DNA from: Pseudomonas sp. Os17
GTDB lineage: Bacteria > Pseudomonadota > Gammaproteobacteria > Pseudomonadales > Pseudomonadaceae
Length of the DNA stretch: 64,000 nt
NCBI RefSeq assembly: GCF_001547895.1
Contig: NZ_AP014627.1
Location: forward strand, 4,033,501-4,097,500
Reading direction: 5' to 3'
In this document: positions 9,239-17,138 of the stretch, piece by piece
Layout of the letters: every line of letters begins with the position of its first letter
Numbering within the stretch: the stretch's first letter is position 1
Notes under the pieces: model-generated
Database searches by the model: none
What the model saw: only the letters and a program-made list of their open reading frames with translations
What the model was told of the DNA's origin: nothing
Made by a program: the position numbers and the translations under genes

Positions 9239-9460
9239 AGCAGAATGCGTGCCAGCTTTGCGCAAGCGGACTCAAGTCATTGATTTGCCGAACCAGTGCT
9301 CGATGAGCAGGAAGGTGCCAGGAGCGCGGCCAAGGCCAGGCTGCTACGAAAACGCGCAGGCAGTGAGTCAAAGTGGGGCATACAGGTTGCGCCCGGTAAC
9401 AAGCGCCATCGGGGCTGCGGCAACCCCCGGAGCCACCCGGGCGTTGCCGCGATCAACGCC

Positions 9461-10468
9461 TCAGAACGTCAGGCAGATTTTCCCCAGGTGCGCGCCCGAG
9501 GCTTCATGGGCGAAGGCCTTGGCGATCTCTGCCAGGGGGAAGGTGCTGTCGATCACCGGCTTGATGCCGGTGGCTTCCAGGCCACGGACCATCTCGATCT
9601 GCTGCTGGCGGCTGCCGACGATCAGGCCCTGCAGGCGTTGTTGCTTGGCCATCAACGCCGCCGTCGGCACCGGGCCGGACCAGCCGGTGAGCACGCCGAT
9701 CAGGGCGATATGCCCGCCGATGCGGCAGGCCGTGATCGACTGCGGCAAGGTGCCCGGGCCGCCGACTTCCACCACGTGATCGACGCCGCGCCCGCCGGTG
9801 AGCCTGAGCACTTCGTTGCCCCACTCAGGCTGGGTGCGGTAGTTGATGGTGTGGTCGGCCCCCAGTTCGCGGACCCTGGCCAGCTTGGCGTCCGAGGACG
9901 AGGTGGCAATCACCGTGGCGCCCATGGCCTTGGCCAGTTGCAAGGCGAAGATCGACACCCCGCCGGTGCCCAGCACCAGCACGGTGTCCCCGGCCTTGAG
10001 CGCGCCATCCACCACCAGCGCGCGCCAGGCGGTCAGGCCGGCGGTGGTCAGGGTCGCGGCTTCGGCGTGGCTGTAGCCTTGGGGCGCATGGGTGAACCAG
10101 TGGCTGGGCTGGATCACCACTTCACGGGCGTAACCGTCGACGCCATCGCCCGGGGTGGTGCTGAAATCGGCAATCGCCGGGCCGCCATCGTGCCAATGGG
10201 GGAAGAAGCAGGACACCACCGCATCGCCGACCTTGAACTCGCTGACGCCCTCGCCCACCGCTTCCACCACCCCGGCACCGTCGGCCATGGGAATCCGCCC
10301 ATCGGCAGTCGGTAGCGCGCCGGTGACCACGGCGTAATCGTGGAAATTCAGGGAACAGGCATGCAGGCGCACGCGGATCTGCCCGGCGCCGGGTTGCCCG
10401 GGATCGGCCAACTCCACGGTTTTCAGGTTGTCCAGGGATGCCGGCAGGCTGAGCTTGATGGCTTGCAT
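9461..10468 (-). CDS. MDR-superfamily NAD(P)-dependent oxidoreductase, zinc-free type
   Basis: The 335-residue protein has a GroES-like N-terminal half and a Rossmann fold with VLVLGTGGVSIFALQLAKAMG (near 165-185). The position of the catalytic-zinc cysteine in alcohol dehydrogenases is occupied by an SLNFHDY stretch, and no structural-zinc cysteine lobe is seen. It is therefore closer to quinone-oxidoreductase or enoyl-reductase-like members. The start at 10468 gives the standard MQAIKL beginning; the longer open frame reaches into a repeat and is not believed. The substrate is unknown. It appears monocistronic, lying between the GntR gene and the MarR-GNAT gene. Confidence 0.87.
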   Translation of the reverse strand: MQAIKLSLPASLDNLKTVELADPGQPGAGQIRVRLHACSLNFHDYAVVTGALPTADGRIPMADGAGVVEAVGEGVSEFKVGDAVVSCFFPHWHDGGPAIADFSTTPGDGVDGYAREVVIQPSHWFTHAPQGYSHAEAATLTTAGLTAWRALVVDGALKAGDTVLVLGTGGVSIFALQLAKAMGATVIATSSSDAKLARVRELGADHTINYRTQPEWGNEVLRLTGGRGVDHVVEVGGPGTLPQSITACRIGGHIALIGVLTGWSGPVPTAALMAKQQRLQGLIVGSRQQQIEMVRGLEATGIKPVIDSTFPLAEIAKAFAHEASGAHLGKICLTF

Positions 10469-10533
10469 GGAATGGGTCTCCACAGATCGATAATTGTCCA
10501 GGGGGCTAACCCTACCACCAATACCGGCGATCT

Positions 10534-10668
10534 GTAGCCGCTGCCGCAGGCTGCGAACGGCTGCGCAGGAGACGCAGGTTTTCAGTGCCGCTGGAGGCTC
10601 GGCTCGGAACTGCCAAGCAAGGCCCTGCGGGCCTTTGCGCAGCTTCGCGGGCTCGGCAGCGGCGACAA
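10534..10668. repeat. Dispersed GC-rich repeat, copy A
   Basis: Starts with GTAGCCGCTGCCGCAGGCTG at 10534-10553 and continues to GACGC at 10575. This 42-base end is the reverse complement, with one mismatch, of the element ends at 43800-43842 and 43931-43973. The right side (GCAAGGCCCTGCGGGCC then AGCTTCGCGGGCTCGGCAGCGGC) matches copy B at 16966-17036. The element fills the non-coding gap between two minus-strand genes. Confidence 0.75.
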
Positions 10669-10671
10669 CCC

Positions 10672-11643
10672 TCAGCGAGTTCCGTCGCGTTCCACCCGCC
10701 TGGCCCGCACAAAACACTGCTCGGTCACCGTCGCGCCCCACTGGTCGCCCACCTGCTCCTGCGCCAATACGAAGCCGTGTTGCTCATACAGCGTGCGCGC
10801 CGCGTCCAGGCCCTTGAAGGTCCACAAGCGGGTGGCGGCAAAACCCCACTGGTCACAGAACGCCAGGGCCTCGCCCAGCAGTCGCCGGCCCAGCCCTCGA
10901 CCGCGGGCAGCCTCGTCGAGGATGAAGCAACGCAGGATCGCCTCACCGCCCTCGCCTTCCCCATCGATGGCGATGGACCCGACGATCCGCTCGCCCCGCA
11001 GCGCCACCCAGACCTGGTTGCGCGGGTTGTGCAAACGCCCCATCAGCTCGGCCATGTCCGCCGCCACCAGGCTTTCGAAGGGCTGACCGAAACCGGCCCG
11101 GGCGGCGTAGTAGCAGGCATGCATTTCGGCAATGCGGCCAATCACCCCCGGCCGGTAGCCAGCGGCGATGGACCAGCACTCGGGCGGCTCGGGCGCCTCG
11201 CCCAGGCGCACCGCACGCAATGCCCGGGCGTAGTCGGCGATGCCTGTCGAGGCACAAAGCTGCTGGTCCGCGCTCAGGTGCGCCAGGGCCGCGGCCACCT
11301 GGGCCTGGGCAAAACGGTCGATGCCGTCCAGGGTCTGGCGTCCCTGGGCGGTGAGGTGCAGCCGCTTGGAGCGGGCATCCTGCGCATCGGCCTGTTCGCC
11401 GATCTCGCCCGCCTCCACCAGCTTGCGCACCAGCCGGCTGACGCTGGATTTCTCCAGGCCCAGCAGCGTCACTAGGTCACTGGCGGTCAAGGCATTGCCC
11501 TGGCCGATTTCCAGCAGCGCGTGCACCGCCGAGGGCGGGTAGTCGGTGGCGGCCAGGGTGCTGTGCATGAAGCCCAGCTCGCGAACCATCTGCCGGGAAG
11601 CCTGGCGCAATTGAGGGATGAAACCTGCGGATGGGCTCGACAT
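10672..11643 (-). CDS. Fused MarR-family regulator and GNAT N-acetyltransferase
   Basis: A 323-residue two-domain protein. Residues about 1-145 form a MarR winged helix (LTASDLVTLLGLEKSSVSRL recognition region). Residues about 155-320 form a GNAT acetyltransferase with acetyl-CoA motif EAARGRGLGRRLL and the ending YEQHGF. Such fusions are known in many bacteria, but their acceptor is generally undefined. The gene stands alone, reads away from the ECF sigma gene, and has a strong palindrome in its promoter that probably binds its own MarR half. Confidence 0.9.
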   Translation of the reverse strand: MSSPSAGFIPQLRQASRQMVRELGFMHSTLAATDYPPSAVHALLEIGQGNALTASDLVTLLGLEKSSVSRLVRKLVEAGEIGEQADAQDARSKRLHLTAQGRQTLDGIDRFAQAQVAAALAHLSADQQLCASTGIADYARALRAVRLGEAPEPPECWSIAAGYRPGVIGRIAEMHACYYAARAGFGQPFESLVAADMAELMGRLHNPRNQVWVALRGERIVGSIAIDGEGEGGEAILRCFILDEAARGRGLGRRLLGEALAFCDQWGFAATRLWTFKGLDAARTLYEQHGFVLAQEQVGDQWGATVTEQCFVRARRVERDGTR

Positions 11644-11669
11644 AAGCGTGACCTCGTTCGTGGACTTTT

Positions 11670-11688
11670 TAGTTGTAGCTTACAACTA
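11670..11688. promoter_or_regulatory. Candidate MarR operator (palindrome with 3-base centre)
   Basis: Eight-base arms TAGTTGTA and TACAACTA flank GCT, 26 bases upstream of the MarR-GNAT start. This matches the size and symmetry of MarR-dimer sites. It also lies in the shared gap with the divergent ECF sigma gene. Confidence 0.65.
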
Positions 11689-11750
11689 TATAGCCGACAA
11701 GCCCGATGTGCTCGGGCCCTGGTCGGCAGCGATAAAAACTCGAGCGCGCA

Positions 11751-11768
11751 CTAATGAGAAGCATTACC
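11751..11768 (+). promoter_or_regulatory. Candidate Fur box upstream of second ECF sigma gene
   Basis: TAATGAGAAGCATTACC (11752-11768) is a degenerate palindrome of Fur type about 43 bases before the sigma-factor ATG. It mirrors the arrangement at 4265-4290. Confidence 0.55.
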
Positions 11769-11811
11769 ATAAACACCCTTTTCGCCCGCCTCGGTCCCGG
11801 AACCTCTATCG

Positions 11812-12327
11812 ATGGTGCCCAATTCTTCGCTACAGCACGCCGTGGGCGAGCTCTACGTCCAGCATCACAACTGGGTGGTGCAGTTGCTGCGGCGCAAGCT
11901 CGGCAACCAGGACCAGGACCAGGCCCTGGACCTGGCGCAGGACACCTTCCTGCGCATTCTGCGCAGCGAGCAACTGCCGCTGTTGCGTGAACCCCGGGCC
12001 TACCTCAATACCGTGGCCAGCCGCCTGTGCGGCCAGTATTTCCGCCGTCAGGCCCTGGAGCGCGCCTACCTGGAATCCCTGGCGCAGCTGGAGCCACAGC
12101 ACCAGCCTTCGCCGGAAACCCGCCTGCTGGTGCTCGAAGCCCTGGACGCCGTGGGCCAGGTACTGGATGGCCTGGGCGCCCGGGTGCGCGAAGTGTTCTT
12201 GCTGTCCCAGCTCGAAGGCCTGACCTACCCGCAGATTGCCGAGCGCCTGCAGCTCTCGGTCAACGTGGTGCAAAAAGCCATGCTCAAGGCCTACCGCCAT
12301 TGCTACGCGGCGGTGTACCCGGGATGA
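11812..12327 (+). CDS. ECF sigma factor, FecI family
   Basis: A 171-residue ECF sigma factor. Region 2 is at about 12-75 (LYVQHHNWVVQLLRRKLG and DLAQDTFLRIL). Region 4 is at about 118-165 with LTYPQIAERLQLSVNVVQKAM. It heads a second sigma, anti-sigma, receptor unit and overlaps the anti-sigma gene by 4 bases. By analogy with FpvI/FiuI-type systems it should activate the receptor gene at 13424 when the siderophore is bound. Iron control is inferred from the Fur-like site upstream. Confidence 0.93.
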   Translation: MVPNSSLQHAVGELYVQHHNWVVQLLRRKLGNQDQDQALDLAQDTFLRILRSEQLPLLREPRAYLNTVASRLCGQYFRRQALERAYLESLAQLEPQHQPSPETRLLVLEALDAVGQVLDGLGARVREVFLLSQLEGLTYPQIAERLQLSVNVVQKAMLKAYRHCYAAVYPG

Positions 12328-13307
12328 ACGCCTTCCAGCCGGTGGACGATCAGGGCGCCGTGGAACAGCAGGTCCTGGACCAGGCTCTGGAGTGGCTGGT
12401 GTTGCTGCAATCGGGCATCAGCAACCCCGAGCAGCAGGCCGCCTGCCTGGCCTGGCGCCGGGCCGAGCGGCAACACGAACTGGCCTGGCAACGTCTGGTC
12501 GGCATCGGCCAGGACCTGCGTGACAGCACCCGCAGCCTGCCCGCGCCCCGTGCCCGGCAGCTGCTGCAGGCCCGCAGCCACCCCGGGCGGCGCACCCTGC
12601 TCAAGGGCATCGTCGGCCTCGGCGTGGTGGCCGCCAGCAGCTGGAGCGTGCGTGAACGGCTGCTGTTGCCGCAGCTGTTCAGCGACTACCACACCAGCAC
12701 CGGCGAGCGCCGCCAACTGCAACTGGCCACGGGCGCCAGCCTGCAACTGGACACCCGCACCAGCCTCGATCGGCAGCACAGCCCCCTGGGCCTGCAACTG
12801 CGGCTCAACACTGGCCGCCTGCTGTTGACCCTGGGCAACGCCGCGCCGCTGCGGATCGTCACCGCCGATGCGTGGATACTGCTGGCGCCCCAGTCGCAAC
12901 TGATCCTCAGCGTCGGCTGGCCGGGCAGCCACGGCACCCGGGCACAGGTGCTCGCCGGCAGCGGCTCGCTCAGTAACACCCAGCACCCCGCGCTGAGCCT
13001 GGGCGCGGGCCAGCAAGTGGAAATCAACCAGCAGCGGATCGGCGCCCTGACCACAGTGCCCGCCACCGCCAGTGCCTGGACCCAGGGCCTGCTGATCGCC
13101 GAGCGCCAGCCCCTGGGCGAGGTGATCGCCGAGCTCGACCGCTATCGCCCGGGCCTCTTGCGCTGCGCCGCCGAGGTCGCCGGGTTGCGCGTCTCCGGCT
13201 CGTTCTCCCTGGACCAGCCGGACGCCAGCCTCGACCTGTTGGCCAAGACCCTGCCGATTCGCATCCGGCGGGTAATGGGTTACTGGGCCACCGTGGAGGC
13301 CAGCTGA
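12324..13307 (+). CDS. FecR-family anti-sigma factor
   Basis: The 327-residue protein has an N-terminal cytoplasmic DUF4880-like helical domain (WLVLLQSGISNPEQQAA), a basic stretch GRRTLLKG, and a membrane segment near residues 95-112. A periplasmic FecR domain starts at the STGERRQLQLATG motif. The ATG at 12324 overlaps the sigma TGA, so it is chosen over a long upstream in-frame extension that would run through the sigma gene. It passes the signal between the FpvA-like receptor and the sigma factor. Confidence 0.92.
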   Translation: MNAFQPVDDQGAVEQQVLDQALEWLVLLQSGISNPEQQAACLAWRRAERQHELAWQRLVGIGQDLRDSTRSLPAPRARQLLQARSHPGRRTLLKGIVGLGVVAASSWSVRERLLLPQLFSDYHTSTGERRQLQLATGASLQLDTRTSLDRQHSPLGLQLRLNTGRLLLTLGNAAPLRIVTADAWILLAPQSQLILSVGWPGSHGTRAQVLAGSGSLSNTQHPALSLGAGQQVEINQQRIGALTTVPATASAWTQGLLIAERQPLGEVIAELDRYRPGLLRCAAEVAGLRVSGSFSLDQPDASLDLLAKTLPIRIRRVMGYWATVEAS

Positions 13308-13423
13308 TTTTTTCCGTTTTTTTTCCGAAGCGGCGGCAGTTTTTTCAATCTCGTGCATCAAGACCAGGGAAGAAGCTGGAAAACAGCTCAGCGCCAACCC
13401 TTCTCAACCCACGGATTTCCCTT

Positions 13424-15829
13424 ATGCACATTCGCCTTACGCCCCTTGCCGCGGCCTTGCGCCCGGTGTTCATCGGCCTGTCCATCGCCAGCACCAGCCT
13501 GCCGCTGATGGCCGCCGAAGCCGGCGCCGCCGTGACCGACCGCCAGCAGCGCGACTACGCCATCGCCCCGGGCAACCTGGACCAGGTGCTGGGCGCCTTC
13601 GGCCAGCAATCGGCAAGCATGATCGCCATCGATGCCAGCCTCAGCGCCGGCAAGCGCAGCACCGGCCTCAATGGCCGCTTCAGCGTGGACGAAGGCCTGC
13701 AGCGCCTGCTCAAACCCCTGGGCCTGCAAGCCGTGGCCGAGGGCGCGGGCTATCGGGTGGTCCAGGCCAGCGGCGGTGAACGGGTCGAGCTGGGGGCGAC
13801 CACGGTCAGCGCCAACCAGTTGGGCAGCGTTACCGAAGGCACCGGTTCCTATACCCCAGGCACCATCGCCACCGCCACCCGGCTGGTGCTGACCCCGCGG
13901 CAAACCCCGCAGTCGATCTCGGTGGTGACCCGCCAGGTGATGGATGACTTTGGCCTCACGGCAATAGACGACGTGATGCGCCACACGCCGGGTATCACCG
14001 TATCCACCTACGACAGCGAACGCACCAACTACTATTCCCGCGGTTTCTCCATCGTCAATTTCCAGTACGACGGCATCCCGACCCTGCGTGACGCCCAGTA
14101 CTCGGCCGGCCAGACCATGACCGACATGGCGCTGTACGACCGCGTCGAAGTGCTCAAGGGCGCGACCGGCCTGCTGACCGGCGCCGGCGGCCCTGGCGGC
14201 ACCATCAACCTGATCCGCAAGAAGCCCACGTCCGAGTTCAAGAGCAGCATCGAGCTCGGCGCCGGCTCCTGGGACAACTATCGCACCCAGATTGATGTCA
14301 GCGGGCCGCTGACCGACTCCGGCAACGTCCGCGGCCGGGCGGTGGCCGCCTACCAAGACAAGAAATCGTTTCTTGATCACTACCAGCGCAAGACCAATGT
14401 CTACTACGGCATCCTTGAATTCGACCTGTCACCGGACACCCTGCTGACCCTGGGTGCCGACTATCAGGACAGCGACCCGAAGGGCTCGAGCTGGACCGGC
14501 ACACGTACCGTCTATGACCCGGACGGCAATTATCTGAACCTGCCTCGCTCGTTCAACAATGGTCCGAAGTGGAGCAGTTGGGAACAATACACCCGTACCG
14601 TGTTCGCCACCCTGGAGCACAACTTCGACAATGGCTGGGTCGCCAAGACCCAGTACAACCACCAGATCAACGGCTATAACGCGCCCCTGGGCTACGTCTC
14701 CCAGGACACCGCTACCACCAGTTCGATCTACGCTCGCAAATACACTGGCGAAACCACCAGTGACAGCCTCGACGTCTATGCATCCGGACCTTTCGAACTC
14801 TTCGGTCGAGAACACCAGCTGGTAGTGGGCCAGTCCCTGTCGATCTCGGAATGGAAGGGCAAGGACTATTCCGACGCCACCTATTTCGACAACGCCTATG
14901 ACTTCTACAACTGGCACGGCGAAGCCATCGAGCCCCTGTGGAACCAGCCGACCAAGATCAACGATGAAACCACGCGCCAGACCGGCACCTACATCACCGG
15001 CCGCTTCAGCCTGATGGACGACCTGTCGCTGCTGCTCGGCACCCGCGTCGCCAATTTCCAGGTCACCGGTACCAGCGACACCAAGGAGAGCGGCAAGGTA
15101 GTGCCCTATGCCGGCCTGGTCTACGACCTCCACGACAATGTCTCCGCCTACGCCAGCTACACCGAGATTTTCCAACCGCAAACCCAGTACCGTGACCGCA
15201 CGCGCAAGATGCTCGAACCCAACGAAGGGAAAAACTACGAGGTCGGGCTCAAGGGCGAGTTCTTCGACGGTCGCCTGAACTCCAGCCTCGCCTACTTCGA
15301 GGTACACGAGGAAAACCGTCCAATCGCCGACACCCTCTACAACTCCAATCCTGGGGTCGACTTCTCCTATATCGCCACCAAGACCAAGACCAAGGGCTAC
15401 GAAGCGGAGATCTCCGGTGAGCTGCGTCCTGGCTGGCAATTGCAGGCCGGCTATACCCACAAGGTCAGCCGTGATGCCGACGGGGTGAAGGTGGCCACCT
15501 GGGAACCGCAAGATCAGCTCAGTTTCTATAGCAGCTACAAGCTCGGCGGCAGCCTCGACAAACTGACCCTGGGCGGTGGCGCCCGCTGGCAGGGTGAGGG
15601 CTGGCAAACGCTGTACAACCGTGGCAAGGACCGTTACGAAAAGTTCTCCCAGGACCCGTTCTGGCTAGTGGATCTGATGGCGCGCTACCAAGTCACCGAC
15701 AACCTTTCGGCGACCCTGAACGTCAACAACCTGTTCGACAAGTCGTACTACACCAACATCGGTTTCTATGACTCGGCCTACTACGGTGACCCACGCAATG
15801 TGATGGTGACCACTCGCTGGGACTTCTAA
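13424..15829 (+). CDS. FpvA-like TonB-dependent pyoverdine/siderophore receptor with STN domain
   Basis: The 801-residue outer-membrane receptor has a signal peptide ending near LMA/AEAGA. An STN signalling domain lies at about 45-115, a TonB-box-like ELGATTVSA at about 125, a plug at about 160-280, and a barrel ends in RWDF. The plug motif EVLKGATGLLTGAGGPGGTINLIRKKPT and the closing VNNLFDKSYYTNIGFYDSAYYGDPRN pattern are typical of the FpvA group, so a ferric pyoverdine, possibly from another strain, is the likely ligand. P. protegens is known to carry several such FpvA homologues. It is the third gene of the sigma/anti-sigma cassette, 116 bases downstream. Confidence 0.9.
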   Translation: MHIRLTPLAAALRPVFIGLSIASTSLPLMAAEAGAAVTDRQQRDYAIAPGNLDQVLGAFGQQSASMIAIDASLSAGKRSTGLNGRFSVDEGLQRLLKPLGLQAVAEGAGYRVVQASGGERVELGATTVSANQLGSVTEGTGSYTPGTIATATRLVLTPRQTPQSISVVTRQVMDDFGLTAIDDVMRHTPGITVSTYDSERTNYYSRGFSIVNFQYDGIPTLRDAQYSAGQTMTDMALYDRVEVLKGATGLLTGAGGPGGTINLIRKKPTSEFKSSIELGAGSWDNYRTQIDVSGPLTDSGNVRGRAVAAYQDKKSFLDHYQRKTNVYYGILEFDLSPDTLLTLGADYQDSDPKGSSWTGTRTVYDPDGNYLNLPRSFNNGPKWSSWEQYTRTVFATLEHNFDNGWVAKTQYNHQINGYNAPLGYVSQDTATTSSIYARKYTGETTSDSLDVYASGPFELFGREHQLVVGQSLSISEWKGKDYSDATYFDNAYDFYNWHGEAIEPLWNQPTKINDETTRQTGTYITGRFSLMDDLSLLLGTRVANFQVTGTSDTKESGKVVPYAGLVYDLHDNVSAYASYTEIFQPQTQYRDRTRKMLEPNEGKNYEVGLKGEFFDGRLNSSLAYFEVHEENRPIADTLYNSNPGVDFSYIATKTKTKGYEAEISGELRPGWQLQAGYTHKVSRDADGVKVATWEPQDQLSFYSSYKLGGSLDKLTLGGGARWQGEGWQTLYNRGKDRYEKFSQDPFWLVDLMARYQVTDNLSATLNVNNLFDKSYYTNIGFYDSAYYGDPRNVMVTTRWDF

Positions 15830-15851
15830 GACCTGGTTCCCCAATCGGTGC

Positions 15852-15873
15852 ACCCTGCCCAATCGGGCAGGGT
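15852..15873 (+). terminator. Hairpin after the FpvA-like receptor gene
   Basis: Nine-base arms ACCCTGCCC and GGGCAGGGT flank AATC, starting 22 bases after the stop codon. No T-run follows, so this is a weak terminator candidate. Confidence 0.4.
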
Positions 15874-15997
15874 CGGGCCGCTGACAATCACCTGGTACCG
15901 GGTAGCCCGATGCGGCGACCACGGCAGCAAAATCACTACAGCCATCCGCACACTTCTGTTAAAACTCCTGGCTGATCGTTCCGTGGTGAAGCCTTCC

Positions 15998-16939
15998 ATG
16001 TCCCCAACCCTGTCCCAGCGCCTGCGCCGTCGCTGGCTTTCCCTGCTGTGCCTGGCCGCGCTGGTCGGGGGCCTGCCGGTGAGCTGCGCGGTGCTCGAAC
16101 ACCAGGAGCGCAAGTTGGTGTTTCGCATCGAGCCGGGCACCGCCGGCTGGTATCGCGGCCTGCCGAGCACGGTGCAGGAGCTGGAACTCAAGCCGAAAAG
16201 CTTCAAGGCCGGGCAGAACCTCCACGCCTGGTGGTGGCCGGCCACGCGCGCCGACGCCCCGGCGATCCTCTACTTGCACGGGGTGCGCTGGAACCTCACC
16301 GGCCAGCTGTTTCGCATCGAGCAACTGCACGCCCTGGGCTACTCGGTGCTGGCCATCGACTACCGCGGCTTCGGCCAGAGCCACGGCGACCTGCCCTCGG
16401 AAAGCAGCGTGTATGAAGACGCGCGCATCGCCTGGGAGCGGCTCAAGCTGCTGCAGCCCGACGCCCGCAAGCGCCTGATCTACGGCCATTCCCTGGGCGG
16501 CGCGGTGGCCATCGACCTGGCCGCCGAACTGGGGCGCACGGCCGCCGCCGAGAAAACGCCGATTGCCGCCCGCGGGCTGATCGTCGAGTCCACCTTCACC
16601 ACCCTGGCCGATGCCGCCGCCGCGGTGACCAAGACCTCGCTGCCGGTGCGCTGGGTGCTGTCGCAGAAGTTCGACTCCGTCGACAAGATCCGCGACATCG
16701 GCATGCCACTGCTGGTGGTGCACGGCCTGAAAGACGACTACGTACCGCCACGCTTGAGCCAGGAACTGTTCAAGGTTGCGCTGCAACCGAAAACACTGCT
16801 GCTGGTGCCCGGCGGCACCCACAACAACAGCATGAGCCTGGCGGGCAAGGACTACGCCCAGGCCATCAACGCCCTGCTGCGGGCCAAGCCGGCGTCCAGC
16901 ATCGCCGGCCCGGCAGCGCTCACGGTGCCCACTGGCTGA
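15998..16939 (+). CDS. Exported or membrane-anchored alpha/beta hydrolase
   Basis: The 313-residue protein starts with MSPTLSQRLRRRW and a hydrophobic segment (about 15-30), so it is probably exported or anchored in the inner membrane. A cysteine after LPVS is not a good lipobox. The hydrolase core has an LHGVRWN oxyanion motif, the nucleophile elbow GHSLGG (Ser near 168), an acid in LKDDYVPP and His in GGTHNNS. A GTG four codons upstream or a longer frame from 15848 cannot be excluded; 15998 gives the cleanest export signal. The substrate is unknown. It is not obviously linked to the receptor gene before it. Confidence 0.85.
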   Translation: MSPTLSQRLRRRWLSLLCLAALVGGLPVSCAVLEHQERKLVFRIEPGTAGWYRGLPSTVQELELKPKSFKAGQNLHAWWWPATRADAPAILYLHGVRWNLTGQLFRIEQLHALGYSVLAIDYRGFGQSHGDLPSESSVYEDARIAWERLKLLQPDARKRLIYGHSLGGAVAIDLAAELGRTAAAEKTPIAARGLIVESTFTTLADAAAAVTKTSLPVRWVLSQKFDSVDKIRDIGMPLLVVHGLKDDYVPPRLSQELFKVALQPKTLLLVPGGTHNNSMSLAGKDYAQAINALLRAKPASSIAGPAALTVPTG

Positions 16940-16965
16940 ACCTGCAGCCCAGGGCTCCAAGCACT

Positions 16966-17138
16966 CGGCAGGCAAGGCCCTGTGGGCCTTTTCGCAGCTT
17001 CGCAGGCTCAGCAGCGGCTACAGGAAACCCTCTGTGTAGCCGCTGCCGCAGGCTGCGCAAGGCACCGAAGGGGCCTCGGCGCCCTCCGGATCGCTGCGAG
17101 CCTGCGGCTCGTTCGCAGCCTTCGGCAGCGGCTACAAG
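16966..17138. repeat. Dispersed GC-rich repeat, copy B, at the pchA end of the siderophore cluster
   Basis: Contains GCAAGGCCCTGTGGGCC, then CAGCTTCGCAGGCTCAGCAGCGGCTAC, a second inward GTAGCCGCTGCCGCAGGCTG (17037-17056) and an end GCAGCCTTCGGCAGCGGCTAC near 17115-17135. The parts are the same family as copies A (10534-10668) and C (43703-43974), arranged in both orientations. Its end runs into the stop region of pchA. Confidence 0.7.

Noticed and set aside
12027..12323. Upstream in-frame extension of the second FecR gene
   Set aside because: It overlaps the sigma-factor gene in another phase; the ATGA overlap at 12324 and the family N-terminus support the shorter protein.
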